Below, piece after piece: positions 33,233 through 41,474 of a stretch of DNA of 64,000 bases. This DNA is from RACS-047 sp031553855 (GTDB lineage: Bacteria > Bacillota > Clostridia > Christensenellales > Pumilibacteraceae): the NCBI GenBank assembly GCA_031553855.1, contig JAVBKW010000001.1, positions 1-64,000 of the forward strand. The letters run 5' to 3'. The notes below the pieces were generated by a model. The model was not told where the DNA came from, did no database searches, and was given only the letters and a program-made list of their open reading frames with translations. Position 1 is the first letter of the stretch; each line of letters starts with the position of its first letter. The position numbers and the translations under genes are program-made.

Positions 33233-35462
33233 TTATAATACTTATGCGAAAAAACTCAATGCCGAGATAAAATGCCCAAATCTTAAAGAAATGCTTTTCG
33301 GTATGTCCGATTTAGAGGCCGACGATATTAAGGGCATAGGCACTATCAACCGTCTGCTTACGTTCGGTTTTGCTTTCGCGTTTATAAAATGGAAGAACGA
33401 CTCGACAAAAAACTTTGCGTTTTCCCACACGTCCAACTCAAAGCGCGTCTTTGACGCTTTCACCTGCATTTATAACGGAGAAAACGTAGGACTCGATCTT
33501 ATAATCTATGTTCTTACCGAAATGCAGATGGACGTTATTACCTACGGAGACAGGTCGTATTTCTACGGCATTATAGCCAGCAGCTCCGAGACGCTGCAAA
33601 TACCCTCGCTACGAAACCTAATTAAAACGTGGTTTCAAAGCGCAAAGCACGCTGAAAAAAATCAGGACGTGCTGCTTTCAAAGCTTATCGGTTTGTGTAA
33701 TACGCTGCCTTTTATTTTTGACACGTCGGTATCATACAAAACAGAGGAAGGACTGTCGTTTTCAGGCATAGAGTTTTTATTTAAAAAATCGTCAGAGCCG
33801 CTTAATTCTTGCCTGATATTGATTAAAAACGACTACGGAATTTATTATCTTTCATCGTACGAAAACATACATGAGAATAATGCAAAGCTCGTCTATTATT
33901 CATTAGACGGCGTTCAGTCGTGTAACGAGATCCTGCCGATCCGTTTGTTTCTTCGGCTTGCGATGATCCGCAACCACAACAGCCGTCCCACCTCTATTTT
34001 TGCAAAATCCTTGTTTTCAATGAGCTTTAAATATATCAAAAATTTGTCGCTTTCGCTTTCCGACACAATTACGATGGCGACCAAACAAAAGCTTTACGAG
34101 CATTTTTCATTAAAGTACAGCGACGTTTTCGAGCTTGGCTTTAAAAAATCCAACGAGCTTTTATGGGATAATATAATCACGATTTTAATGATCGAGGAGG
34201 GGCCAACCGAGCTGTTAGAATTTATCTTAGACTCGGACGGTTTTTATTTTGAAAAGATTTTAGAAAACCTTGAGATGCGCTATAACGCGGGCGGTTTTGC
34301 TCATCAGATAAAAAGCGAATACGACGCGGCTCAAAGTAAGGAATTGTCTATACTAAAAAACTATATCGACGATAACAGCTCTATAATCAAAAATATCAGC
34401 GCGATAAACAAAACGCTGATGGCAAAGGGGATTATCGACGGACTTGCAAGCCTTGAAAATAATAAAAAAAAATCGGGCGCGCTCTTTGTTGAAAGCCTTC
34501 CCGTGAGAATGAAAAATATTGACAAAATTATTTCGTCGGGAGATTCAAACAGGAGCAAGGTTTTAAAAATCAATAAGTCGCTTGAAAAAACCTTCCGCTA
34601 TTTGATACCGTTTTACAACGGCGTGATAGCTTATCAGCAGGAAAAAGAAGAGCAGCTCACCGAAATCGAGTCTAAGGACAAGGATTTGGACTTTATCCAT
34701 AAGGAAGCCGTTTTCATTAAATGCGAAAGCAAGTTTTTCGATGCTGTTGAAAAGTCGATAGCGGATATCCACAGAAAAAGCCTGGGGCAGCTGGTCGCGG
34801 ATTTTCGCGCTTTATGTAAGTCTGTAGCGGCCGTCAAAGGGCGCAAGATCGAGCTGCTGCCAAAGGGCAGGCTGCTCAAAAGCGCGATAGGCCGCGAATA
34901 TATTTGTTCGCTCGATACCTTTGAAAATTTGCTGTCGATAAAGCTTGACGATTCCATGGAGCTTGACTCCGCCTCCGTTCCCTCCGACATTATAAGCTAC
35001 ATAAACAACGAAAAACACGATAAGACAAACAACGCGGTCTATGCGAACGTAGTGCTTTATAACAAGTTTTTATTAAAAGTAAAGCAATTGTTTTACTTTC
35101 TTATCTACAACGAGGATTTCGAACGCGAGATGATTTTAGGCCAGCAGATATCCTTCGACCCAATTTATCCGTACGTTGTAAGGTACAGTACTAAAAGCGA
35201 AAACCGCGACGGCTATAATATTAGCAGCTTTTCGGTGTTTGTGTCCGACGACGACACCTCTAGCGAGGTCAAAATATTGTCCGAACGCGATTACGATATC
35301 AATGAAAAATACTATTGCATCCCCAACGAAAGCACCTCGAACAGCCGCTGGTGGATAGAGCCGTTTTTAATCAGCTGCCGCAAATACGATCAGCTCATCT
35401 ATTCATATTTGAGCGGTGAGGGAAAGCGCGGCGAAACGGACGGCGTGGAGGAAGAGAAATAA
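33222..35462 (+). CDS. Large protein of unknown function (gene C)
   Basis: A 746-residue soluble protein with no family I recognise. The N-terminal 270 residues are mixed alpha/beta. The middle (about 300-560) is strongly helical with charged coiled-coil-like stretches. The last 120 residues look like another mixed domain, with YPYVVRYS and SRWWIEPFL. No signal peptide, membrane helix, zinc cluster or nucleotide motif is visible. It starts inside the end of the ATPase gene and ends directly before gene D, so its translation is coupled to both neighbours, which favours a fixed-ratio complex. Confidence 0.75.
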   Translation: MNYNYNTYAKKLNAEIKCPNLKEMLFGMSDLEADDIKGIGTINRLLTFGFAFAFIKWKNDSTKNFAFSHTSNSKRVFDAFTCIYNGENVGLDLIIYVLTEMQMDVITYGDRSYFYGIIASSSETLQIPSLRNLIKTWFQSAKHAEKNQDVLLSKLIGLCNTLPFIFDTSVSYKTEEGLSFSGIEFLFKKSSEPLNSCLILIKNDYGIYYLSSYENIHENNAKLVYYSLDGVQSCNEILPIRLFLRLAMIRNHNSRPTSIFAKSLFSMSFKYIKNLSLSLSDTITMATKQKLYEHFSLKYSDVFELGFKKSNELLWDNIITILMIEEGPTELLEFILDSDGFYFEKILENLEMRYNAGGFAHQIKSEYDAAQSKELSILKNYIDDNSSIIKNISAINKTLMAKGIIDGLASLENNKKKSGALFVESLPVRMKNIDKIISSGDSNRSKVLKINKSLEKTFRYLIPFYNGVIAYQQEKEEQLTEIESKDKDLDFIHKEAVFIKCESKFFDAVEKSIADIHRKSLGQLVADFRALCKSVAAVKGRKIELLPKGRLLKSAIGREYICSLDTFENLLSIKLDDSMELDSASVPSDIISYINNEKHDKTNNAVYANVVLYNKFLLKVKQLFYFLIYNEDFEREMILGQQISFDPIYPYVVRYSTKSENRDGYNISSFSVFVSDDDTSSEVKILSERDYDINEKYYCIPNESTSNSRWWIEPFLISCRKYDQLIYSYLSGEGKRGETDGVEEEK

Positions 35463-36260
35463 ATGCTGCATATAATGCTTGACGCTTATAAATGTACCGA
35501 TCCTAAAATGAACGATTTAAGAGCAATTTATGAAACCGTATCAAAAATAACGGATTCTTTAGGCGTTTTTACGATAATGCCGCCGATAGTCGTTCCCTAC
35601 TATTATGGGACTGAACAAGCTGACGACGGGATAAGCGCGTTCGTTTTACTCAAAGGCGGACATTTTACTATTCATACTTTTCCGCAAAGGGAATGTTATT
35701 TTGTAGACCTTTTGTACGACGGCTTTTTCAATGCCGAAAGATTTAAAGGGATATTATCAAAAGAGCTGCCGTTTGAATCGTTTAAAATATGCGATATAGA
35801 CAGACGCTTTAGTATAAAGGAGCAGCAAAAACAGGCGGCGATCGATGAAAACAAGGATTTCGGCCCGCATTTTCTGATCCGTAACCTAAAAGAGGTGAGG
35901 CTGGATATCAATAAAATCTATTCTTTTTTAGATAATCTGCCGCAGTCTATAAATATGACTCCGATAATGCGCCCCATAGTTATAACCGACAATATTAAAA
36001 AGCCTGAAATAATTTCAGGGCTTTCTATGATTGCCCAAAGCCATATGGCGCTGCATTACAACATTGCCTCACAAAGCTTTTTTGCGGATATTTTTTCGTG
36101 CAGCTTTATAGACTGCAGCGATATTACCCAAAGAATAGAAAAAGAACTCGGCGTGAAATGCGAAAATGTGCTGATTTCGCGCGGTAGTAAGCATGCGAAT
36201 CTTTTGCCCGAGCGTGAGGATATCGCTGCGCGTTTCAGCAGGTGGCGGGATAATATTTAG
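35463..36260 (+). CDS. Tandem SpeD-like (S-adenosylmethionine decarboxylase fold) protein (gene D)
   Basis: A 265-residue protein made of two AdoMetDC-like halves. Half 1 (about 1-125) has DDGISAFVLLKGGHFTIHTFP, matching the catalytic strand of SpeD, but the Glu-Ser cleavage pair is Gly65-Gly66, so no pyruvoyl group can form there. Half 2 (about 130-265) has IAQSHMALHYN: Ser193 and His194 are kept, Glu is replaced by Gln192, and a Cys (C213) lies near the usual Cys position. It may be a pseudoenzyme or a self-processing enzyme using only half 2. ATG directly follows the gene C stop. Confidence 0.7.
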   Translation: MLHIMLDAYKCTDPKMNDLRAIYETVSKITDSLGVFTIMPPIVVPYYYGTEQADDGISAFVLLKGGHFTIHTFPQRECYFVDLLYDGFFNAERFKGILSKELPFESFKICDIDRRFSIKEQQKQAAIDENKDFGPHFLIRNLKEVRLDINKIYSFLDNLPQSINMTPIMRPIVITDNIKKPEIISGLSMIAQSHMALHYNIASQSFFADIFSCSFIDCSDITQRIEKELGVKCENVLISRGSKHANLLPEREDIAARFSRWRDNI

Positions 36261-36269
36261 AGAGGCCGT

Positions 36270-37808
36270 ATGGAAAAGAATAATATCGTCAGACAATTTA
36301 CAAAATTTATATACCCGTTCAAATATAAAAATAACGACCCAAGCCGACGGCTTGACGAAACGCAGTTAAGCTCAAAAGGCAGCGTTATGCGCCTGTGGGA
36401 GCGCTGCGGCATAGACGGAAGCGATTTAAGAGAGGGTATTTCGGAGTTTTTTTCGGATATGGAAGGCGAATGCTCCGCGCGCATAGCAGATTGCTATAAA
36501 ATCAATGCCAATTGCCGCACAGTTTTAAATCTGCCGAAAAAACCGTCGGATATTTTGCAATTTTCTCACCGCAACAGAAAAGAAAGCTTTTCTGTTGCTA
36601 TTACCGACGCGCGTCTTTATATGTTTGAATCGGAAGTGGGTTTTGCCGAATTTACCTGCGAGTATAAAAGCACGGATTTTTCCGATTATGTTGAATGTAA
36701 TTATTTTATCAGCGAAATAAAGTCCGAAAGCAGCCGTTTTTCATTTACTAAACGCGCCGCGGACTTGAGCGAGGCCGAAATAACTTTTACGCCCAACGAG
36801 CTTTTTCAAAAAATCATTTCATATGTTGGCGAGGCCGGTTATTTTGACGGCGTGGGCACGGCTTTTTCAATTAAAAAACCTATAATTTATTCGCATATCC
36901 TTTTTGACTCAAGGCCGCAGGATATCGAAAACGTTTTATTTTTGGCGCGAAAAAATTATAAGGATTCATACAAGCTCCCTCAAAGCGAGTATATAATAAA
37001 CGAAAATCCGTATATTTTCCAGTCGTTTGAAAATTCATACTGGGCAACGTCTTTAAACGGCGCAACGAATATTAGTTTTTTGACCGGAGATAAGAAAACC
37101 GACGAGTTCTTTTTCACGAATTTTCCCTCTAAATTGTCCGCCTCTTACTATCATCTTTTCTTAAGCGTACTGCATCAAAAGTACCTTATGCGGCATTTAT
37201 CCGCGAAAATGGGCTGCCTCGATAAAATCGAAAAAAACTATTCCGTCATGAATGCCCAGCTGAAAACGGGACGCGAGTATCAGCAGCAGGCGGCGTCCTT
37301 AAAGTTCCGCGCCTTTTTTAAAAATCCCTCAAACGTTGAGCATATAAACAAATATTACAATCTTATCAGTAATACCTACGAAATAGATTTAACTTTTAAA
37401 AGCTTTAACGAAGACTTAAACAGCATTGTTTCTATCTGCGACAGCTATGTAACAAGGATAAAGCAGCGTGACGATAAGAAACAAAAGCTCCGTAAGGAAA
37501 AAATTGAGGTTTTTGTTTCGGTTTTCGGTTCGCTTGTCGCATTTGCCACTCTGTTTAATTCGTCGTGGGCAATTTTAGAAAAAGCGTTCGGCAAAACGCT
37601 GTCTTTTTTGACTCCGCAGGTGCTAATAGTGCTGGGCGCGCTTCTCGTGCCTATTTTTACTATATTTTTTAACGTTCGCGGCCGTCTTATAGAAATAAGA
37701 TACCTGACTAAAAGCCTGAATGACGAAATCAAGGAAGGCTTAGTCGAAGACGACGGCGAGCGCAAAGCCCGAAGTAAAAAGAAAAAGCGGGTAAAACGCG
37801 CCAAGTAA
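36270..37808 (+). CDS. Unknown protein with two C-terminal membrane helices (gene E)
   Basis: A 512-residue protein I do not recognise. Residues 1-415 are soluble, ending in a charged, probably coiled-coil segment (IKQRDDKKQKLRKEKIEVF). Two membrane helices follow, near 420-445 and 455-480. The tail is very basic, with ARSKKKKRVKRAK. The shape, a long cytosolic part then a C-terminal helix pair, recalls CorA-like channels, but there is no GMN motif between the helices. It could anchor the cluster's complex at the membrane or act as its effector. It starts 9 nt after gene D. Confidence 0.75.
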   Translation: MEKNNIVRQFTKFIYPFKYKNNDPSRRLDETQLSSKGSVMRLWERCGIDGSDLREGISEFFSDMEGECSARIADCYKINANCRTVLNLPKKPSDILQFSHRNRKESFSVAITDARLYMFESEVGFAEFTCEYKSTDFSDYVECNYFISEIKSESSRFSFTKRAADLSEAEITFTPNELFQKIISYVGEAGYFDGVGTAFSIKKPIIYSHILFDSRPQDIENVLFLARKNYKDSYKLPQSEYIINENPYIFQSFENSYWATSLNGATNISFLTGDKKTDEFFFTNFPSKLSASYYHLFLSVLHQKYLMRHLSAKMGCLDKIEKNYSVMNAQLKTGREYQQQAASLKFRAFFKNPSNVEHINKYYNLISNTYEIDLTFKSFNEDLNSIVSICDSYVTRIKQRDDKKQKLRKEKIEVFVSVFGSLVAFATLFNSSWAILEKAFGKTLSFLTPQVLIVLGALLVPIFTIFFNVRGRLIEIRYLTKSLNDEIKEGLVEDDGERKARSKKKKRVKRAK

Positions 37809-37852
37809 AAAGAAAAAGCGAGCGCAAAGCCCGAAGTAAAAAGAAAAAGCGG
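37756..37852 (+). repeat. Direct duplication at the 3' end of gene E
   Basis: An identical 35-bp segment occurs at 37756-37790 and 37818-37852. Its inner part, AAGTAAAAAGAAAAAGCG, occurs a third time at 37803-37820. The first copy encodes the basic C-terminal tail of gene E; the second lies beyond its stop codon. Recent slippage or unequal recombination is likely. Confidence 0.85.
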
Positions 37853-37892
37853 CTGGCGCGGAAGTTTTCACACAATTTTCAGGTTTGTACCC

Positions 37893-37921
37893 TTGACAAT
37901 TTTGACGGGTGATACTACAAT
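37893..37921 (+). promoter_or_regulatory. htpG promoter
   Basis: Consensus TTGACA (37893-37898), 17 nt, TACAAT (37916-37921), directly in front of the CIRCE-like site. Confidence 0.85.
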
Positions 37922-37925
37922 ATAG

Positions 37926-37951
37926 TTAGCACTCGAACGTTTGAGTGCTAA
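37926..37951. promoter_or_regulatory. CIRCE-like operator (HrcA) with an 8-nt spacer
   Basis: TTAGCACTC (37926-37934) and GAGTGCTAA (37943-37951) are the exact CIRCE arms, but the spacer is 8 nt instead of the usual 9. The site overlaps the expected transcription start, so HrcA would repress htpG. Confidence 0.8.
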
Positions 37952-37984
37952 TTTTTCTGTCGATAGCAAGGAGGAACACATTTA

Positions 37985-39871
37985 ATGAAAAAACAATTTA
38001 AGGCGGAAAGTAAGCGGCTTTTAGATCTTATGATCAACTCCATTTATACAAACAAGGAGATTTTTCTGCGCGAGCTTATTTCTAACGCGAGCGACGCGAT
38101 CGATAAAATGTATTATAAGACGCTGTCTGATAATTCCGGATTTGACCGCGAAAAGTTTTATATCCGCATTCAGGCCGATAAGAACGCCCGCACGCTCAAA
38201 ATCACCGACGCCGGAATAGGCATGAACAAAGAGGAGCTTGAAAACAACCTCGGCGTTATAGCAAAGTCCGGTTCGCTGGATTTCAAGAAAGAAAACGATA
38301 TTAAAGAGGATCACAGTATTATCGGGCAGTTCGGCGTGGGCTTTTATTCCGCTTTTATGGTAGCGGATAAGGTTGAGGTTTTAACACGGGCTTACGGGCA
38401 AAGTGAAGCGTACTTGTGGGTGTCCGAGGGCGCAGACGGCTACGAGATCAAAGCTGCCCAAAAAGCTGAAATAGGAACTGAAATCACTCTATATTTGAAG
38501 AAAGATACAGAGGATGAAAAGTACGACGAGTTTTTAGAGGAGTACCGTCTCAATTCCCTGATTAAAAAATATTCGGATTTTATCCGCTATCCAATTAAAA
38601 TGATGTCCGGCGTCAGCCGTAAAAAGGACGGAAGCGAAGAATACGAAACAGTTTTTGAGGATAAGACCCTCAACAGTATGGTGCCCGTCTGGCGCAAAAA
38701 TAAGTCCGAGCTTAAAGAAGAGGATTACTTGCGTTTTTATGAGGAAAAGCGTTTCGGCTACGATAAACCGGCGCGCCATATCCATATAAATATTGAAGGC
38801 GCAGTCAGCTTCCGCGCGCTTTTATATATTCCTAAAACCGCGCCGTACGACTATTATTCCAAGGACTTTCAAAAAGGCCTTGAGCTTTATTCGAGCGGCG
38901 TGCTTATAATGCAAAAATGCGCGGACCTTTTGCCCGACCATTTCGGGTTTGTGCAAGGGCTTGTAGACAGTGAAAACTTGTCGCTCAACATTTCGCGTGA
39001 ATTATTGCAGCAGGACAGGCAGCTTAAATTTATCGCGAAAAAGATTGCCGATAAGGTAAAAGCCGAGCTTTTGGATATGCTCAGTAACGACCGTGCAGCT
39101 TATGAGGAGTTTTTCAAATCGTTCGGGCGCGTTATCAAATTCGGCATATACAATAATTACGGTATGAATAAAGCGGAGCTTGAAGACTTACTCTTGTTCA
39201 CCTCCTCGCTTGAAAAAAAGCAGGTCACGCTCTCTGAATACGTTTCGCGTATGAAAGAAGGGCAGAAGTATATTTATTTTGCCGGCGGAAAGGACAAGGA
39301 TAAAATCGACAAAATGCCCCAAACCGAGATGCTGAAGGATCAGGGCTATGAAATACTCTACTTCACCGACGATGTAGACGAGTTTTCGGCTCAGGTCATG
39401 CACTCATATAAAGAAAAAGAGTTCAAAAACGTATCGTCGGGAGACCTTGGCATCGAGGACAAAAAGGACGACGCCAAAAAAGAGGATTCAGAAAACGAAC
39501 CGGATAAAACAGCGGCAGAGGCTGTTCTGAAAGCCATTAAAGACGCGCTTTTAGGTAAGGTCGCAGATGTGCGTATCTCAAAACGCCTCAAATCGCACCC
39601 CGTATGCCTTACGGCGGAGGGAGGGCTTTCAATCGAAATGGAAAAGGTTCTTTCAACTATGCCGGGCAGCGAAGCTGTGCCTAAAGCCAAAAAAATCCTT
39701 GAAATCAACTCTAAGCACGAGGTGTTCAAATCGCTTATCGACTATAGGCAAGACGATGAAAAGCTTAAGCTTTACGCAGAGCTTCTCTACGGACAGGCGC
39801 TGCTGATAGAAGGGCTTGCCCCCGAAGATCCTATCGCCTTCTCCGATGCGATCTGCAAATTAATGAAGTAG
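37985..39871 (+). CDS. htpG: Hsp90-family molecular chaperone HtpG
   Basis: A 628-residue cytosolic Hsp90. The GHKL ATPase domain is at the N-terminus, with ELISNASDA, DAGIGM and GQFGVGFYSAF. The middle domain follows, with the catalytic-loop segment NISRELLQ. After an acidic Asp/Glu/Lys-rich insert near 490-510 there is the C-terminal dimerisation domain. The length is normal. It has an AAGGAGG ribosome site and is transcribed from its own heat-shock-type promoter with the CIRCE-like operator. It follows the unknown five-gene cluster but is separately controlled. Confidence 0.96.
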   Translation: MKKQFKAESKRLLDLMINSIYTNKEIFLRELISNASDAIDKMYYKTLSDNSGFDREKFYIRIQADKNARTLKITDAGIGMNKEELENNLGVIAKSGSLDFKKENDIKEDHSIIGQFGVGFYSAFMVADKVEVLTRAYGQSEAYLWVSEGADGYEIKAAQKAEIGTEITLYLKKDTEDEKYDEFLEEYRLNSLIKKYSDFIRYPIKMMSGVSRKKDGSEEYETVFEDKTLNSMVPVWRKNKSELKEEDYLRFYEEKRFGYDKPARHIHINIEGAVSFRALLYIPKTAPYDYYSKDFQKGLELYSSGVLIMQKCADLLPDHFGFVQGLVDSENLSLNISRELLQQDRQLKFIAKKIADKVKAELLDMLSNDRAAYEEFFKSFGRVIKFGIYNNYGMNKAELEDLLLFTSSLEKKQVTLSEYVSRMKEGQKYIYFAGGKDKDKIDKMPQTEMLKDQGYEILYFTDDVDEFSAQVMHSYKEKEFKNVSSGDLGIEDKKDDAKKEDSENEPDKTAAEAVLKAIKDALLGKVADVRISKRLKSHPVCLTAEGGLSIEMEKVLSTMPGSEAVPKAKKILEINSKHEVFKSLIDYRQDDEKLKLYAELLYGQALLIEGLAPEDPIAFSDAICKLMK

Positions 39872-39942
39872 AAGTATAATTCTAAATAACCGCAGCCGAT
39901 CCCTTTTTTTAAGGCTTGCTTTTACGAAAGGAGGAATATAAA

Positions 39943-40470
39943 ATGTATTATATGACGACTTGCGTTTCCCCCATAGGGCTTATCACTCTTGCGTGCGATA
40001 ATGACGGCAAAAACCTTCTAGGGCTTTGGACGCAAGGGCAGAAATATCATGGCGGGACTATAGCGGAAGAAATGCGTGAGAAAAATGATATTCCGTTGTT
40101 CGATACCGTTAAAAAATGGCTCAAAAGGTATTTTAGCGGCCAAAAACCGTCTGTTACAGAATTGCCGCTCGCTCCGATAGGCGGCGAATTTAGGCAAAGA
40201 GTGTGGCAAATACTAAAAGAGATACCCTACGGAGAAGTTGTAACGTACGGCGATATAGCAAAAAAGATTGCGGCGGCGACGGGAAAGAGCCGATTCTCAA
40301 GCCAGGCGGTAGGCGGCGCGGTAGGACATAATCCTATCTCTATAATAATTCCGTGCCATCGTGTTGTGGGCAGCAACGGCAGCCTTACGGGCTATGCGGG
40401 CGGAATTGAAATGAAGCTTAAGCTTCTAGAGTTTGACGGCGCGGATACGTCTAAATTTATAGTCGATTAA
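39943..40470 (+). CDS. ogt: Methylated-DNA-protein-cysteine methyltransferase
   Basis: A 175-residue Ogt/Ada-C protein that removes the methyl group from O6-methylguanine onto its own cysteine. The active site is IIPCHRVV, and the DNA-binding helix-turn-helix before it includes PYGEVVTYGDIA. ATG 39943 lies 8 nt behind AAAGGAGG; an earlier in-frame start would overlap that ribosome site. The 71-bp gap after htpG has no clear promoter, so it may be co-transcribed with the chaperone. A terminator follows. Confidence 0.92.
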   Translation: MYYMTTCVSPIGLITLACDNDGKNLLGLWTQGQKYHGGTIAEEMREKNDIPLFDTVKKWLKRYFSGQKPSVTELPLAPIGGEFRQRVWQILKEIPYGEVVTYGDIAKKIAAATGKSRFSSQAVGGAVGHNPISIIIPCHRVVGSNGSLTGYAGGIEMKLKLLEFDGADTSKFIVD

Positions 40471-40516
40471 CTTGGCTGTTGCCGCAACGCGCGGTGTCTT
40501 TTTTTACTAAAATAAT

Positions 40517-40560
40517 AAGCGAAGAGGCAAAAAATTGCGTTCTTCGCTTTATTTTTTTAT
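40517..40560 (+). terminator. Terminator after ogt
   Basis: AAGCGAAGA pairs with TCTTCGCTT, followed by TATTTTTTTA. Confidence 0.8.
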
Positions 40561-40582
40561 TTAAGTATGTTAAAATTAAAAT

Positions 40583-41458
40583 ATGTTGAAAGTAGACGGC
40601 GGGAACTATTATAGAGTAATAAAGTGCGAGTCTAATTTATTCGCGGTGGACGCCGGCGGAGAAATTAAGCTTTGCAACGCCCGTAAAAAAATCAAAAAAT
40701 CAGGCGAAATAATGGTGGGCGATTTCGTCAGTATTGAAGAATCGGAAGGCGCGGCTGTGCTTGAGAACGTGTTGGCGCGCAAAAATTGCTTGGTGCGTCC
40801 GTACGTGGCTAACATAGACCAAATCATTATCGTCGCCGCGCCGGTGCCGCAGATAGATTATTTTCTGATAGATAAGCTTATAATAAACGCCCATAAGCAG
40901 AAGCTGGATATTGTGCTGTGTTTAAATAAAAATGATATTTCAGCTTCAGAGCTGGAAAAATTAAAGGCCCAATATTCAAAAAGCGTTCAGGATATCGTCT
41001 GTATCAGCGCAAAAAACGGCGAAATGCAGGAGCTTTATAAGATACTTAAAGGGCGGCTCAGCTGCTTTGCGGGTCAATCCGCCGTCGGAAAATCTACTAT
41101 AACGAACGCACTTTTAAAGAATGAAAAACAGGCTGTAGGGGATCTTAGCGTCAAATCTATGCGCGGAAAAAACACGACGACGTCCGCCGAAATTATCGTG
41201 CTGGACAATGACACATATATCATAGACACGCCCGGCTTTACAATGCTGGATATTTTCGATATAGACTACCGCGAGCTTGACCTTTATTATCCCGAATATG
41301 TTGAAATTGCCGCCGATTGCCGCTATCACCGCTGCACGCACACGTCCGAACCCGAATGTTTTGTGCGCGAAAGTGTTGAGGCGGGCGGACTTAGCAAGGA
41401 AAGGTATGAACGCTATAAGATAATGTTTAATGAGCTTAAGGCGGTCAAAAAATACTAG
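40583..41458 (+). CDS. rsgA: Ribosome small-subunit-dependent GTPase A
   Basis: A 291-residue circularly permuted GTPase that helps mature the 30S subunit. It has an N-terminal OB-fold (about 1-65), then the G motifs in permuted order: NKND, GQSAVGKST and DTPGF. A C-terminal zinc site follows, with Cys and His residues in CRYHRCTHTSEPEC. The start follows the terminator closely and no ribosome site is evident. It is the first gene of the conserved rsgA-rpe-thiN-spoVM block. Confidence 0.94.
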   Translation: MLKVDGGNYYRVIKCESNLFAVDAGGEIKLCNARKKIKKSGEIMVGDFVSIEESEGAAVLENVLARKNCLVRPYVANIDQIIIVAAPVPQIDYFLIDKLIINAHKQKLDIVLCLNKNDISASELEKLKAQYSKSVQDIVCISAKNGEMQELYKILKGRLSCFAGQSAVGKSTITNALLKNEKQAVGDLSVKSMRGKNTTTSAEIIVLDNDTYIIDTPGFTMLDIFDIDYRELDLYYPEYVEIAADCRYHRCTHTSEPECFVRESVEAGGLSKERYERYKIMFNELKAVKKY

Positions 41459-41474
41459 AAAAAGGGAGTTTAAT

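Noticed and set aside
29228..36260. A polyamine pathway formed by agmatine deiminase and the SpeD-like protein
   Set aside because: The genes are 5 kb apart in different units. The first SpeD half lacks the cleavage serine, and no aminopropyltransferase or carbamoylputrescine amidase is present.
37809..37892. Continuation of gene E past its stop codon by frameshift
   Set aside because: The duplicated bases after the stop are in another frame, and gene E already ends in a natural basic tail, so a duplication explains the sequence better.
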